The notes under the pieces are model-generated. The model saw only the letters and a program-made list of their open reading frames with translations, was not told where the DNA came from and did not search any database. Below are positions 26,320-35,336 of a DNA stretch of 64,000 nt, one piece after another. The stretch comes from Streptomyces changanensis (GTDB lineage: Bacteria; Actinomycetota; Actinomycetes; Streptomycetales; Streptomycetaceae). Positions within the stretch are counted from its first letter, which is position 1. Each line of letters opens with the position of its first letter. The stretch is taken from positions 1,364,001-1,428,000 of the forward strand of contig NZ_CP102332.1 in assembly GCF_024600715.1 (NCBI RefSeq). Direction: 5' to 3'. Position numbers and translations under genes: made by a program.

Positions 26320-27090
26320 ATGTCTGCTACCGAAGCCGGCGGGGCGCAGGTCAAATCCGCCGTCCGCACCGTGGAGTTGCTGGAGTACTTCGCGGGGAGC
26401 CCCGGCATGCACTCGCTGGCCGCGGTCCAGGAAGCGGTCGGCTACCCGAAGTCGAGCCTGTACATGCTCCTGCGCACGCTGGTCGAGCTGGGCTGGGTGG
26501 AGACGGACGCGACGGGCACCCGGTACGGCATCGGCGTGCGCGCCCTGCTCGTCGGCACGTCCTACATCGACGGCGACGAGGTCGTCACGGCCGCCCGCCC
26601 GACCCTGGACCGGCTCTCCGACGACACCACCGAGACCATCCACCTCGCCCGCCTCGACGGCACCAACGTCGTCTACCTGGCGACCCGCCAGTCCCAGCAC
26701 TACCTGCGCCCCTTCACCCGCGTCGGCCGGCGCCTGCCCGCCCACTCCACCTCCCTCGGCAAGGCGCTGCTCGCCACGTACACCGACGAGCAGGTGCGCA
26801 AGCTGCTGCCGGAGACCCTGCCCGCCCTCACCGAGCACACGATCACCGACCGGGAGCGGCTCATCGAGGAACTGCGCGCCGTCCGCGAGCAGGGGTACGC
26901 CGTCGACCGCGAGGAGAACACCCTCGGGCTGCGCTGCTTCGGCATCGCCATCCCGTACCGGACCCCCGCCCGCGACGCGATCAGCTGCTCGGTGCCGGTC
27001 GCGCGGCTCACCCCCGCCCACGAGCAGATGATCAAGGACGCGCTCTTCGACGCACGCGACCGGCTCACGCTCGCCACCCGGAGGCTCTGA
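26320..27090 (+). CDS. IclR-family transcriptional regulator
   Basis: 256 residues. The winged helix (SAVRTVELLEYFAGSPGMHSLAAVQEAVGYPKSSLYMLLRTLVELGWVETD) is followed by an IclR effector domain with HLARLDGTNVVYLA, SLGKALLA and the late CFGIAIPYR. ATG at 26320 follows AAGGG. It diverges from the aldehyde dehydrogenase, so it probably senses a sugar-acid intermediate and controls that gene. The stop overlaps the next gene's ATG by one base (TGATG). Confidence 0.92.
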   Translation: MSATEAGGAQVKSAVRTVELLEYFAGSPGMHSLAAVQEAVGYPKSSLYMLLRTLVELGWVETDATGTRYGIGVRALLVGTSYIDGDEVVTAARPTLDRLSDDTTETIHLARLDGTNVVYLATRQSQHYLRPFTRVGRRLPAHSTSLGKALLATYTDEQVRKLLPETLPALTEHTITDRERLIEELRAVREQGYAVDREENTLGLRCFGIAIPYRTPARDAISCSVPVARLTPAHEQMIKDALFDARDRLTLATRRL

Positions 27091-27647
27091 TGACCGGTGA
27101 CCCGACGACCGGGGAGCGGGTGACCGGGGAGCCGACGACCGGGGAGCCGGTGGGAGGGGAGCCGGTGACCGGGTCCGTCGCCGTGTCGCTGCGGCCGGTC
27201 CTCACCGGGGACCTCGACGTGTTCTTCGCCATGATGCGGGACCCGGAGGCGCGCCGTGCGGCGGCCTTCACCGTCGCCGACCCCGACGACCGGGCCGCGT
27301 TCGACGCGCACTGGGCCCGCGTCCTGATGTCCGGGAACGTCCACCGCACCGTGCTGGCGGACGGCGCGCCCGTGGGCCACGTCGCCGTGTACGGGGAGCC
27401 CGGTGACCGGCAGGTGACGTACTGGATCGACCGCGCGCACTGGGGCCGCGGCGTGGCCACCGCGGCCCTGCGCGCGCTGCTGGACCTCGTCCCGGAGCGA
27501 CCGCTCCACGCGCGCGCCGCCGCCGACAACGCGGCGTCCCTCCGGGTCCTGCGCAGGTGCGGGTTCACGGTCATCGGACACGACCGGGACTGGGCGCACG
27601 GGCGGGGCGAGGAGACCGACGAGGTGGTGCTCGCCCTGCCCGCGTGA
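27090..27647 (+). CDS. GNAT acetyltransferase (RimJ/RimL-like)
   Basis: 185-residue acetyltransferase resembling ribosomal-protein or small-molecule N-acetyltransferases. The core VSLRPVLTGDLDVFFAMMRDPEARR leads to the acetyl-CoA loop WIDRAHWGRGVATAALRALL and NAASLRVLRRCGFTVIG. The first 28 residues are simple TGEP repeats from repeated ACCGGGGAGCC DNA, likely a disordered extension. ATG at 27090 overlaps the iclR stop and follows GGAGG, so the pair is probably co-transcribed. Target unknown. Confidence 0.85.
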   Translation: MTGDPTTGERVTGEPTTGEPVGGEPVTGSVAVSLRPVLTGDLDVFFAMMRDPEARRAAAFTVADPDDRAAFDAHWARVLMSGNVHRTVLADGAPVGHVAVYGEPGDRQVTYWIDRAHWGRGVATAALRALLDLVPERPLHARAAADNAASLRVLRRCGFTVIGHDRDWAHGRGEETDEVVLALPA

Positions 27648-27956
27648 GCCCGTGTCGGCCGGGGGCGGCGGGCCCGTACGACCGGGGCGCGGCGGGTTCG
27701 TACGCCCGGCGCGGGAGGCCGTACGGTACGGCGCGGGACGCGCACGGTACGTGACGCCCTGGCCCCGGGAGACGTACGGGGCCATCGGAGGCGGCGGGGG
27801 CGTGCGACCGCAGGCGGACGAAGCGTGCGGCCACCGGCCGCGGGGGCGTGCGCCCGCGGATGTGCGACCCGCGGCCGGCGCGCCTCCGCCGCGCGGCGGA
27901 GGCGGATCGTCGGCGGGCAGGAGGTGCCGGGGGCGGCCGGACGGGAGCGTGGAGGC
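27648..27956. other. 309-bp gap with CGTAC-rich and palindromic DNA
   Basis: No gene seen. The left part repeats CGTACG-type motifs (for example near 27675 and 27720-27750). The right part has CCGCGGG-N8-CCCGCGG (about 27838-27859) and a 24-bp palindrome at 27881-27904. Confidence 0.5.
27881..27904. promoter_or_regulatory. 24-bp perfect palindrome upstream of the membrane protein/kinase operon
   Basis: CGCCTCCGCCGC followed directly by its complement, with no spacer, 52 bp before the next start. It may be an operator or the stem of a terminator for the upstream GNAT gene. Confidence 0.5.
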
Positions 27957-28961
27957 ATGACGACGACCCCGTTCACCGCCGGACCGGCGCCCACCCGCCC
28001 GGAGCCCCGGTCCGGCACCCGACCCGACCCGGTCACCCGCGCCGTCCGCGCCGTCGCGATCGGCGCCTGCCTGCCCTACCTGGCCCTCAAGATCGCCTGG
28101 CTGTCCGGGAGCCGCGTCGGCATCCCCGACGGCAGCCTGCTGCTGGAGCGGCCCGGACTGGCGGCCGCTGCCAACGCCGCCACCCTGCTGATGGACACCG
28201 CCGTCATCGTGCTGGCCCTGCTGCTCACCCAGCGCTGGGGCACGCGGGTGCCCGCCTGGCTCCTGGTGCCGCCGCTGTGGGCGGCCACGGGGCTGCTCCT
28301 GCCCATCGTGGTCGGCTATCCCGTGCAGACGCTGGCGGCGGCCGCCGGTGGGCCCGCGCTCGGGGAGGGCGCCTCGGGGGAGTTCCTGGACGGGTGGGTC
28401 TTCACCGTCGTGTACAGCGGCTTCATCGTGCAGGCCCTCGCGCTGGCGGCGCTGGCCTTCCGGTACGCGCGGGGCCGGTGGGGCCACGTGTGGCGCGGCA
28501 CGGTGGGGGACCTCTCCCCCGCCGTGACCGGCCGCGCGCCGCGCGCCGCCGCCGTCGTCGCCTCCCTGCTCCTGCTGCCCGCCGCCGCGCTCCACCTGGC
28601 CTGGGCCCGCGGCGTCGGCGCCGGCCTGGCCGCGGACCTGCACGCCGCGCCCCCGCCGGGCTTCCACGCCCTGGAGGCGCTGCGCGGCCTCTACGCGCTC
28701 GCCGCTGCGACGGGCGTCGTGACGCTGGTGTTCCGGCGCGGACCCCGCCTGCCGGTACGGCTGCCGCTGGCGGTCGGCTGGGCGGGTTCGGCGGCGGTCG
28801 GCTGCTGGGGCGGCTGGCTGTTCCTCGCCTCCCTCGTACCGGGAGCCGATCCGGCGGACGAGCCCCCGCTGCTCCAGGTCCTCACCTACGCTGACGAGAT
28901 GATCACGGGGACGGTACTGGCCGGCTGCCTGGCGGTGTTCCTGCGCAGGCGGGCCGGGTGA
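27957..28961 (+). CDS. Multipass membrane protein co-encoded with a two-component system
   Basis: 334 residues with about eight hydrophobic segments (for example AVAIGACLPYLALKIAWL, TLLMDTAVIVLALLLT, LLVPPLWAATGLLLPIVVGY, VVYSGFIVQALALAALAF, PRAAAVVASLLLLPAAALHLAW, GLYALAAATGVVTLV, GSAAVGCWGGWLFLASLVPG). No family recognised. ATG at 27957 follows GGAGG. Its stop overlaps the kinase GTG by 4 bp, so it is the first gene of a three-gene operon and may sense or act with the kinase, or be its output at the membrane. Confidence 0.8.
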   Translation: MTTTPFTAGPAPTRPEPRSGTRPDPVTRAVRAVAIGACLPYLALKIAWLSGSRVGIPDGSLLLERPGLAAAANAATLLMDTAVIVLALLLTQRWGTRVPAWLLVPPLWAATGLLLPIVVGYPVQTLAAAAGGPALGEGASGEFLDGWVFTVVYSGFIVQALALAALAFRYARGRWGHVWRGTVGDLSPAVTGRAPRAAAVVASLLLLPAAALHLAWARGVGAGLAADLHAAPPPGFHALEALRGLYALAAATGVVTLVFRRGPRLPVRLPLAVGWAGSAAVGCWGGWLFLASLVPGADPADEPPLLQVLTYADEMITGTVLAGCLAVFLRRRAG

Positions 28962-30436
28962 GCGACGGCGGCGGCCCGCCGGATGCCGTCACCGGCACCG
29001 GCGGCACGAGCGGCGGGGCCGGCGGGGGTGCCGGCGGCACGGGTGACGGGGACCCGCCGGAAGGTCGTGGCGGCGCACGCCGCGCGGGCGCCGGGGCGAG
29101 AGTGCGGCAAGCGGACGCTGCCGTACGGGTACGCCGCGCCGGCGCCGGGGCCCGGGTGGGGCGGGCGGGCGCCGCGCTGTGGGGGCGGCGGGCACGGCGG
29201 CGCTGGGTCCACCTGGTGCTGGGCGGCGCGCTGTTGATGCCGTACTGGCTGCTCGCCTCCGTCGTGCTGTCGCCGTTCACGGAGACGGGCGGCCCCTTCG
29301 GCGGCTCGGTCGCGGCGCAGTTCGCGGCGTACGCGCTGGCGCTGCCGCCGGCCGCCGTCACGGCGTTCTTCCCGCTCGCCCGCCCGCTGTCCGTGGCGGC
29401 GGCCCGCGCGCTGTGCGGGGTGCCGGCGGAGCGGTACGCCGACGGGCCGGCCGCCTCCCGCACGGCGCGGGCGCGCACCGCCTGCTGGTTCACGCTGCAC
29501 GTCGCGCTCGGCGGGCTGGTCGCCGGGGCGTCGCTGGCGCTCCCGCCGTTCGCGCTGGTCACGATGGCGCTGCCGTTCTCGGCGGAGCTGCGTGCCTCGG
29601 CGGCGGCCGCGTTCTGGGGCCTCGACGACCCGTGGTGGGTGGTCCTCGGGGTGCCGGCGGGACTGCTGATGCTGGTGGGTCTGGCCGTGGCCTCCGCGGG
29701 CGCCGGGGCGCTGCTGGCGCGGCAGGCCCCGGTCCTGCTCGGTCCGACGCCCGCCGACCGGCTGGCGGCGGCCGAGCGGCGCGCCGCCGAACTGGCCGTG
29801 CGCAACCGGCTCGCCCGCGAGCTGCACGACTCGGTGGGCCACGCGCTGAGCGCGGTCACCCTCCAGGCGGGGGCCGCCCGACGGGTCGTCGACGCGCCGG
29901 AACCCGACCTCGTGTTCGTCCGGGAGGCGCTGACGGCCATCGAGGAGACCACCCGGCGCACCGTCGCCGAACTCGACGCGGTGCTCGGGCTGCTGCGCCG
30001 GGACGACCCCGACGCGGACGCGGCCGCCGACGGGGCCGCCGCGGGACCCGGGCTGGAGGCGCTGGACGCGCTGCTCGCCCACAGCGGGCTGCGCGTGGTC
30101 CGCGACCCGGCCGCCGGACCGGCGGGGCCGCTCCCTGAGCGGGTCTCCCGGGAGGCGTACCGGATCGTGCAGGAAGGGCTCAGCAACGCGCTGCGCCACG
30201 GAGGGGCCGCACCGGTCGCGCTGCGGCTGCGCGCGGCCGACGGGGAACTGGAGGTCACCATGGAGAACCCGCTGACCGGCCGCGCGCCGGTCGTCCGGCC
30301 GGGCGGCGGCCGCGGACTGCGCGGCGTCGCCGAACGGGCCGCGCTGCTCGGGGGAAGCGCGGTTAGCGGCCCGGCGCGGGACGGGACGGTGTGGCGGCTG
30401 AGCGTGCGGCTGCCGCTGGCGGGGGGCCGGCGGTGA
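28958..30436 (+). CDS. Sensor histidine kinase (NarL-type, HisKA_3)
   Basis: 492 residues. The first 80 are Gly/Ala/Arg-rich and poorly ordered. Four or so membrane segments follow (about 84-250). The dimerisation/phosphoacceptor helix has His290 in ARELHDSVGHALSAV, the HisKA_3 motif. The ATPase domain shows EGLSNALRHGGA (N box) and GGGRGLRGVAERAALLGG (G box). It should phosphorylate the response regulator that overlaps its end. GTG at 28958 overlaps the membrane-protein stop by 4 bp. The signal is unknown. Confidence 0.93.
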   Translation: MSDGGGPPDAVTGTGGTSGGAGGGAGGTGDGDPPEGRGGARRAGAGARVRQADAAVRVRRAGAGARVGRAGAALWGRRARRRWVHLVLGGALLMPYWLLASVVLSPFTETGGPFGGSVAAQFAAYALALPPAAVTAFFPLARPLSVAAARALCGVPAERYADGPAASRTARARTACWFTLHVALGGLVAGASLALPPFALVTMALPFSAELRASAAAAFWGLDDPWWVVLGVPAGLLMLVGLAVASAGAGALLARQAPVLLGPTPADRLAAAERRAAELAVRNRLARELHDSVGHALSAVTLQAGAARRVVDAPEPDLVFVREALTAIEETTRRTVAELDAVLGLLRRDDPDADAAADGAAAGPGLEALDALLAHSGLRVVRDPAAGPAGPLPERVSREAYRIVQEGLSNALRHGGAAPVALRLRAADGELEVTMENPLTGRAPVVRPGGGRGLRGVAERAALLGGSAVSGPARDGTVWRLSVRLPLAGGRR

Positions 30437-31083
30437 CCCGGATCGTGCTCGCCGACGACGAGCGGATGGTCCGTACGGCGCTGCGCGTCATCCTCTCCGC
30501 CGAGGAGGGGCTGGAGGTCGTCGGCGAGGCCGCCACCGGCGCCGAGGCGGTGTCCGTGGTGCGCGAAGTGGAGCCGGACGTCGTGCTGATGGACGTGCGC
30601 ATGCCGGAGGTCGACGGGATCCGCGCCACCGAGCACCTGCTCGCGACGATGCCGCGGCCGCCGCGGATCCTGGTGGTGACGACGTTCGAGAACGACGCCT
30701 ACGTGTACGACGCGCTGCGCGCCGGCGCCGCCGGGTTCCTGCTGAAGCGGGCGGCGGCCGAGGAACTGGTCGCGGCGGTGCGGCTGGTGGCGCGCGGGGA
30801 CTCGCTGCTGTACCCGGCGGCGGTGCGCGGGCTCGCCGAGCGGTACGGGCGGCCCGGCCCCGCGGTGAGCGCCCCCTGGGTGGCGCGGCTGACCGACCGG
30901 GAGGCCGACGTGCTGCGGCTGGTGGCGCGGGGCCTGACCAACGCGGAGGTCGCCGGGCGCCTCGGCGTCGGGCCGGCCACGGTGAAGACGCACGTGGCGT
31001 CGGTGCTGGCGAAGACCGGCGCGCGGGACCGGACGCAGGCGGTGATCGCGGCGTACGAGGCGGGCTTCGTCACGCCCGGGTGA
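30433..31083 (+). CDS. NarL/LuxR-type response regulator
   Basis: 216 residues. Receiver domain with acidic pair LADDE, phosphoacceptor Asp54 (VVLMDVRMPEVDG), Thr in VVTTFEND, and Lys in FLLKRAA. The LuxR helix-turn-helix is at about 148-210 (LTDREADVLRLVARGLTNAEVAGRLGVGPATVKTHVASVLAKTGARDR). GTG at 30433 overlaps the kinase stop by 4 bp. Target genes are unknown; the membrane protein upstream is the obvious candidate for autoregulation. Confidence 0.95.
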   Translation: MTRIVLADDERMVRTALRVILSAEEGLEVVGEAATGAEAVSVVREVEPDVVLMDVRMPEVDGIRATEHLLATMPRPPRILVVTTFENDAYVYDALRAGAAGFLLKRAAAEELVAAVRLVARGDSLLYPAAVRGLAERYGRPGPAVSAPWVARLTDREADVLRLVARGLTNAEVAGRLGVGPATVKTHVASVLAKTGARDRTQAVIAAYEAGFVTPG

Positions 31084-31182
31084 GCGCGCCGGGGCGCCGG
31101 CGCGCCATGCCCGGCATGAGGATTCCCTGAGAAACCGGACGGCGGGGAACATCCCGCCCGGCGCCGCTCGTCGGACGAAGGG

Positions 31183-32631
31183 ATGAACAAGACGATCAGA
31201 AGAGCGGCCGTCTTCTCCCTGCTGCTGGTGTTCGCCCTGCTGCTGCGGGCGACCTGGGTGCAGGCGTACGAAGCGAAGGCCCTGGCGGACAACGACAAGA
31301 ACCGGCGGCACGTCATCGCGCGGTACGCGCGACCGCTCGGCGACATCGTCGTGGGCGGGACGCCGGTCACCGGCTCGGCCCGCACGGAGCGCGGCGACCT
31401 CGCCTACCGGCGGACGTACACCGACGGCGAGCTGTACGCGGCGGTCACCGGGTTCGGTTCGCAGGTGTACGGCGCGACGCAACTGGAGGGCGTCTTCTCC
31501 GGGGTGCTCGACGGGAGCGACCCCCGGCTGGGGAACCCCCTCGACGCGCTCACCGGCGGGCAGCGGGAACCGGGCGACGTGCTGACGACGATCGACCCGG
31601 CCGTGCAGAAGGCCGGCTTCGCGGCGCTCGACGGCAAGAAGGGCGCCGCCGTGGCGATCGACCCGAGGACGGGCCGGATCCTCGGCATGGTCAGCACCCC
31701 GTCCTACGACCCGTCGACGATCGCCGGGTCGGACGGCGGGGACGCGTGGAAGCGGCTCGAGACCGACCCCGACAAGCCGCTGACGAACCGGGCGATCCGG
31801 CACCCCGTCGCCCCCGGCTCGACGTTCAAGCTGGTCGTCGCGGGGGCGGCTCTGGAGAAGGGGCTGTACGGGTCGGTCGACGAGCCGACGGACAGCCCGA
31901 ACCCGTACCGGCTGCCGCAGTCGACGCGCGACCTGGTGAACGAGAACCCCTCCGCGCCCTGCGAGAACGCCTCGATCCGCACCGCCCTGCGCTACTCGTG
32001 CAACAACGTCTTCGGCAAGATGGCCGTCGACCTGGGGCAGGACGAGGTCAAGGCCGTGGCGGAGAGGTTCGGCTTCAACGACACGGAGCAGGACGTGCCG
32101 GTGCGGGCCTACCCGAGCGTGTACCCGTCGGGGATGGACGCGGCGCAGACGGCGCTGTCCGGCATCGGGCAGTTCGACGTGACGGCCACGCCGCTGCAGA
32201 TCGCCATGGTGTCGGCGGCCATCGCCAACGACGGGGTGCTGGCCGCGCCGCACATGGTGTCGCAGGTCGTCGACGCGGACGGCGAGCGGCTGCGGGCGTA
32301 CCCGGACGGGGACGGGCGGCGGGTCGTGTCGCCGTCCACCGCCGGGCAGTTGCGCTCCGCCATGGTGACGGTGGTCGAGGAGGGCACGGGCGGCAACGCC
32401 CGCCTGGACGGCGCCGAGGTCGGCGGGAAGACCGGCACGGCGCAGCGCGGTGTGAACAACAGCGAGAAGCCGTACGCCTGGTTCACCTCGTACGCGAAGG
32501 ACGACGACAGCGGCGAGGAGGTGGCCGTCGCCGTCTTCGTGGAGGACTCCGCCGCCGCCCGCGCGGAAGTGAGCGGCAACGGCCTGGCGGCGCCCGTCGC
32601 CCGCGCCATGATGGAGGCCGCACTGAAGTGA
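31183..32631 (+). CDS. Penicillin-binding transpeptidase (PbpA/FtsI class B type)
   Basis: 482-residue class B penicillin-binding protein that cross-links peptidoglycan. One N-terminal membrane anchor (AAVFSLLLVFALLLRATW). Catalytic motifs are all present: Ser213 in PGSTFK, SCN at 272-274, and KTGT at 416-419. An N-terminal dimerisation-like domain fills residues 40-150. The protein is short and resembles mycobacterial/Streptomyces PbpA. No FtsW/RodA partner is adjacent here, unlike the pbpA-rodA operon at the other usual location, so it may be a paralogue. ATG at 31183 follows CGAAGGG. It is 99 bp after the response regulator, and whether they are linked is unclear. Confidence 0.92.
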   Translation: MNKTIRRAAVFSLLLVFALLLRATWVQAYEAKALADNDKNRRHVIARYARPLGDIVVGGTPVTGSARTERGDLAYRRTYTDGELYAAVTGFGSQVYGATQLEGVFSGVLDGSDPRLGNPLDALTGGQREPGDVLTTIDPAVQKAGFAALDGKKGAAVAIDPRTGRILGMVSTPSYDPSTIAGSDGGDAWKRLETDPDKPLTNRAIRHPVAPGSTFKLVVAGAALEKGLYGSVDEPTDSPNPYRLPQSTRDLVNENPSAPCENASIRTALRYSCNNVFGKMAVDLGQDEVKAVAERFGFNDTEQDVPVRAYPSVYPSGMDAAQTALSGIGQFDVTATPLQIAMVSAAIANDGVLAAPHMVSQVVDADGERLRAYPDGDGRRVVSPSTAGQLRSAMVTVVEEGTGGNARLDGAEVGGKTGTAQRGVNNSEKPYAWFTSYAKDDDSGEEVAVAVFVEDSAAARAEVSGNGLAAPVARAMMEAALK

Positions 32632-32705
32632 CGTGAGGGGGTGGGTGGTAAGCAGGGGGCTTGCAGCTTCGACACCCCGCCCCGTTCCCCCGCCTGGAGG
32701 ACCCC

Positions 32706-33143
32706 GTGCGCCGCCGTCTGTCGTCCCGCCCCCGCTCCCTGTCCGGCTGGACCATGGCCGTCTTCGGGCTGCTGGCCACCACGCTGGGCGCGGTGGGGCT
32801 CGTCGCACCGGACGTGCTGCTGGCCGTCATGGGCTTCGAGCCCGTACCGGACGGGGCGCGGGCGGCGGGCGACCACACCCTGGTGTTCCTGACGGCGTCG
32901 TCGATGGCGGCGGTGAACATGGGCGTGTACTACGTGCTGGCGGCGCTCGCGGACTGGCGGGCGTTCTTCGGCTGGACGGTGCCCTTCCGGCTGCTGACCT
33001 GCGCGGTGTTCACGGTCGCCGTCGTCACGGGCCGCGCCCCGGCCGGCTTCCTCGGCGTCGGCCTGTGGGAGGCCGCGGGTGCGGCCGCGACCTGGGCGGC
33101 GCTGCGGCGCGAGCACCGCCCGGAGCGGGCGCCGGCCGGTTGA
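32706..33143 (+). CDS. Small hypothetical membrane protein
   Basis: 145 residues with about four membrane helices (WTMAVFGLLATTLGAVGLV, TLVFLTASSMAAVNMGVYYVL, FGWTVPFRLLTCAVFTVAVV, GVGLWEAAGAAATWAAL) and a basic N-terminus. GTG at 32706 follows GGAGG and fits better than the upstream ATG. I do not recognise the family. It is 74 bp after the penicillin-binding protein gene and converges with the M48 protease gene, 45 bp away. Confidence 0.68.
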   Translation: MRRRLSSRPRSLSGWTMAVFGLLATTLGAVGLVAPDVLLAVMGFEPVPDGARAAGDHTLVFLTASSMAAVNMGVYYVLAALADWRAFFGWTVPFRLLTCAVFTVAVVTGRAPAGFLGVGLWEAAGAAATWAALRREHRPERAPAG

Positions 33144-33188
33144 GTCACGGGCGCCGAAGGGGTGGGTGACAGGCACCGGCCGGGTGGG

Positions 33189-35336
33189 TCACCCGGGTGG
33201 GCGTGGCGCCGCCGCGCGGCCGGGGTGGGACAGGACCACGGTGGCCAGGGTGCCGACGAGCGCGCCCTCCACCCCCGTCCCCACGAGCACGCTCCACAGG
33301 CGCAGCAGGCCCGGCTCGCCGGTGAACAGCACCAGGGGCACGGCCAGCAGCAGACCGCACGCCAGCACACTGCCCGCGGCCCACACCGGACGGCGGGACC
33401 GGGCCAGCCCGCCGGTCACCGTGCCCACCGCCACGAGGAGGGTCAGCGGGGCGAGGACCGCGGAGTGGGCCAGGAACTCCACCTGGCGCTGGTGCGCCCA
33501 CCAGGTCTGGAGGGGCGGGAAGCAGGCGGTCGCCAGGGCCGCGACGCCGAGGACGGCCGCGCGGCTGCGCCGGGGCGGCGGGACGGGCGGCCCCGCGGGG
33601 ACCATGTACCGGGCGAGGCGGCGGTCGCGCAGGATCCCCGCGAGGGGGACGCCGAGCAGGACGACGGCGGCGCCGACGAGCCAGCCGGGATGCATGAGCT
33701 TCGTCGCCACGACGTACTGCGTCCACACCGCCGCGTGGAGGGGCTCGGGGAGGGCGGCCAGTCGCTCGTCCAGGAAACGGCCCATCGCGATCTGCCACGG
33801 CAGTGCGAAGACCGCGGAGGCGTTGCCGGCGACGGCGACGGCCACCACCAGCCCCAGCGCCGTGGCCCGGGCGCGGGGACGGCGCCCGTGGTCCAGCGGG
33901 CGAGCCCAGCAGTCCGCCAGGAACTGGCACCAGAGGGTGAGGAGCAGACACAGGAGGGCGACCGCGCACCACCCCGACACCTGCGCGGCGACGCTCAGTC
34001 CGGGCAGCATGAGGTGGTCGACGACGGTGCTGGGCGCGACGGCGTACCCGGCGACGACGCCCACGGCGATCCCGGCCCGGAAGGGGGTCCGGGAGGGCGC
34101 CGAGGCCGGGTCGCCCTGCCGGTGGAGGGCGGCGCGCACCACCGTCAGGAAGAGGACCAGGGCGATCAGGAACGTGATGAGCTCCGTGGGCCACCACCCC
34201 CGGATCCCGCCGCCCGCGCGGATCTGTGCGGTGGCGGAGGCGACCGGGTCCCACGCCGCGGGAAGGCAGAACCCGACGACGAAGGCGAACCCGAACCCCT
34301 GGTGCATCAGCTGCGCCCGGTCCGCCAGGCAGGAGGCGCGCTCCGCGAAGGAGGGGTGGGTCCGGGTGAGCCGGCCCCACCGGCCCGTCCACGGTCCGCG
34401 GCGCCGGGCCGCCACCGGTTCGGACCCGGCCAGGGCGAAGGCGCGCAGCAGCGGCGCCGGATCGCCCAGCCACTCCACCACCCGCGCGTCCGCCTGGAAC
34501 TCCCTGGTCCGCAGGACGACGGAGCGGGCGGCGAGCACGACGCCGGCGAGGACCAGGGCGTCGAGGAGGGCCGCGGCGAAGAAGCCGGTCCCGTCGGCCA
34601 CGAAGACCAGGGCGAGCAGGTCGCCGAGCATCCGGGGCGCGAGGATGAGCACCGTGAAGCAGCGCAGCAGGGCGAGCGTCACCATGGTGATGTCGACGTC
34701 GCGGTTGCGCAGGTGGGCCAGTTCGTGGAGGACGACGGCGCGGAAGGCCGCCCGGTCCTCCTCGGTCCCCTCGTGGAGCCGGATCAGTCCGCGGCTGAGG
34801 ACGACGTGGCGGCGGCCGACGCGGCCGAAGGTGACGCCGTTGACGCCGGAGTCGAGGAAGTCGACGAGGACGGTGACGCCGCGGGCCCGTTCGACACCGG
34901 AGACGAGCCGGTCGACCTCGGCGTGCAGGGCGGGGAAGCGTTCGGCGTTCAGGGGCCGCACGCCGCGCCTGCGGGCACGGCGCCCGGAGCGGAACCAGTA
35001 GTACGAGGCGGTGGCGACGGCGAGGATCGCGTACGAGACGAGGATGCCCGCCGAGGTGCGGTCGTCGCCGGAGTCGCACCCGCCCCGCGGCCCGCCCTTC
35101 AGGAAGGCGCCGGTCCCGCCCGACTCCCGTATCACCCCGCGCAGGTAGTCGTTGAGGTCGCCGGCCCGGTCGCGGTCGCCGGCCAGGAAGTCCGCGTAGC
35201 CGGGGTGCAGGATCGTCATCGACGCGAGGACCGCGCAGATCAGCAGGACGAAGGCGAGGAGCGTGCCCGAGGGCGGTGGGCGGCGCGGCGGCGGTACGGC
35301 CTCGACCGCGGGTCCGCCGACCGCGGTGGAGGTCAT
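33189..35336 (-). CDS. Integral-membrane M48 family metallopeptidase
   Basis: 715 residues. Zinc motif HELAH at 204-208 and third ligand Glu279 in REFQAD define the M48 (HtpX/Ste24) fold. Before it are two membrane helices (about 25-42 and 96-115) flanking an outside loop. After it come about nine more hydrophobic segments, far longer than HtpX (about 290 residues), giving a C-terminal membrane half of roughly 370 residues. An Arg-rich stretch (SGRRARRRGVRP) precedes the protease. ATG at 35336 overlaps the stop of the small upstream gene by 4 bp. Role: probably quality control or regulated cleavage of membrane proteins; substrate unknown. Confidence 0.88.
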   Translation of the reverse strand: MTSTAVGGPAVEAVPPPRRPPPSGTLLAFVLLICAVLASMTILHPGYADFLAGDRDRAGDLNDYLRGVIRESGGTGAFLKGGPRGGCDSGDDRTSAGILVSYAILAVATASYYWFRSGRRARRRGVRPLNAERFPALHAEVDRLVSGVERARGVTVLVDFLDSGVNGVTFGRVGRRHVVLSRGLIRLHEGTEEDRAAFRAVVLHELAHLRNRDVDITMVTLALLRCFTVLILAPRMLGDLLALVFVADGTGFFAAALLDALVLAGVVLAARSVVLRTREFQADARVVEWLGDPAPLLRAFALAGSEPVAARRRGPWTGRWGRLTRTHPSFAERASCLADRAQLMHQGFGFAFVVGFCLPAAWDPVASATAQIRAGGGIRGWWPTELITFLIALVLFLTVVRAALHRQGDPASAPSRTPFRAGIAVGVVAGYAVAPSTVVDHLMLPGLSVAAQVSGWCAVALLCLLLTLWCQFLADCWARPLDHGRRPRARATALGLVVAVAVAGNASAVFALPWQIAMGRFLDERLAALPEPLHAAVWTQYVVATKLMHPGWLVGAAVVLLGVPLAGILRDRRLARYMVPAGPPVPPPRRSRAAVLGVAALATACFPPLQTWWAHQRQVEFLAHSAVLAPLTLLVAVGTVTGGLARSRRPVWAAGSVLACGLLLAVPLVLFTGEPGLLRLWSVLVGTGVEGALVGTLATVVLSHPGRAAAPRPPG

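Noticed and set aside
28903..32808. Very long open frames antisense to the kinase, regulator and penicillin-binding protein genes
   Set aside because: High GC makes stop codons rare in the other frames. The predicted products are Arg/Pro/Ser-rich with no domain signs, while the sense genes have complete catalytic motifs.
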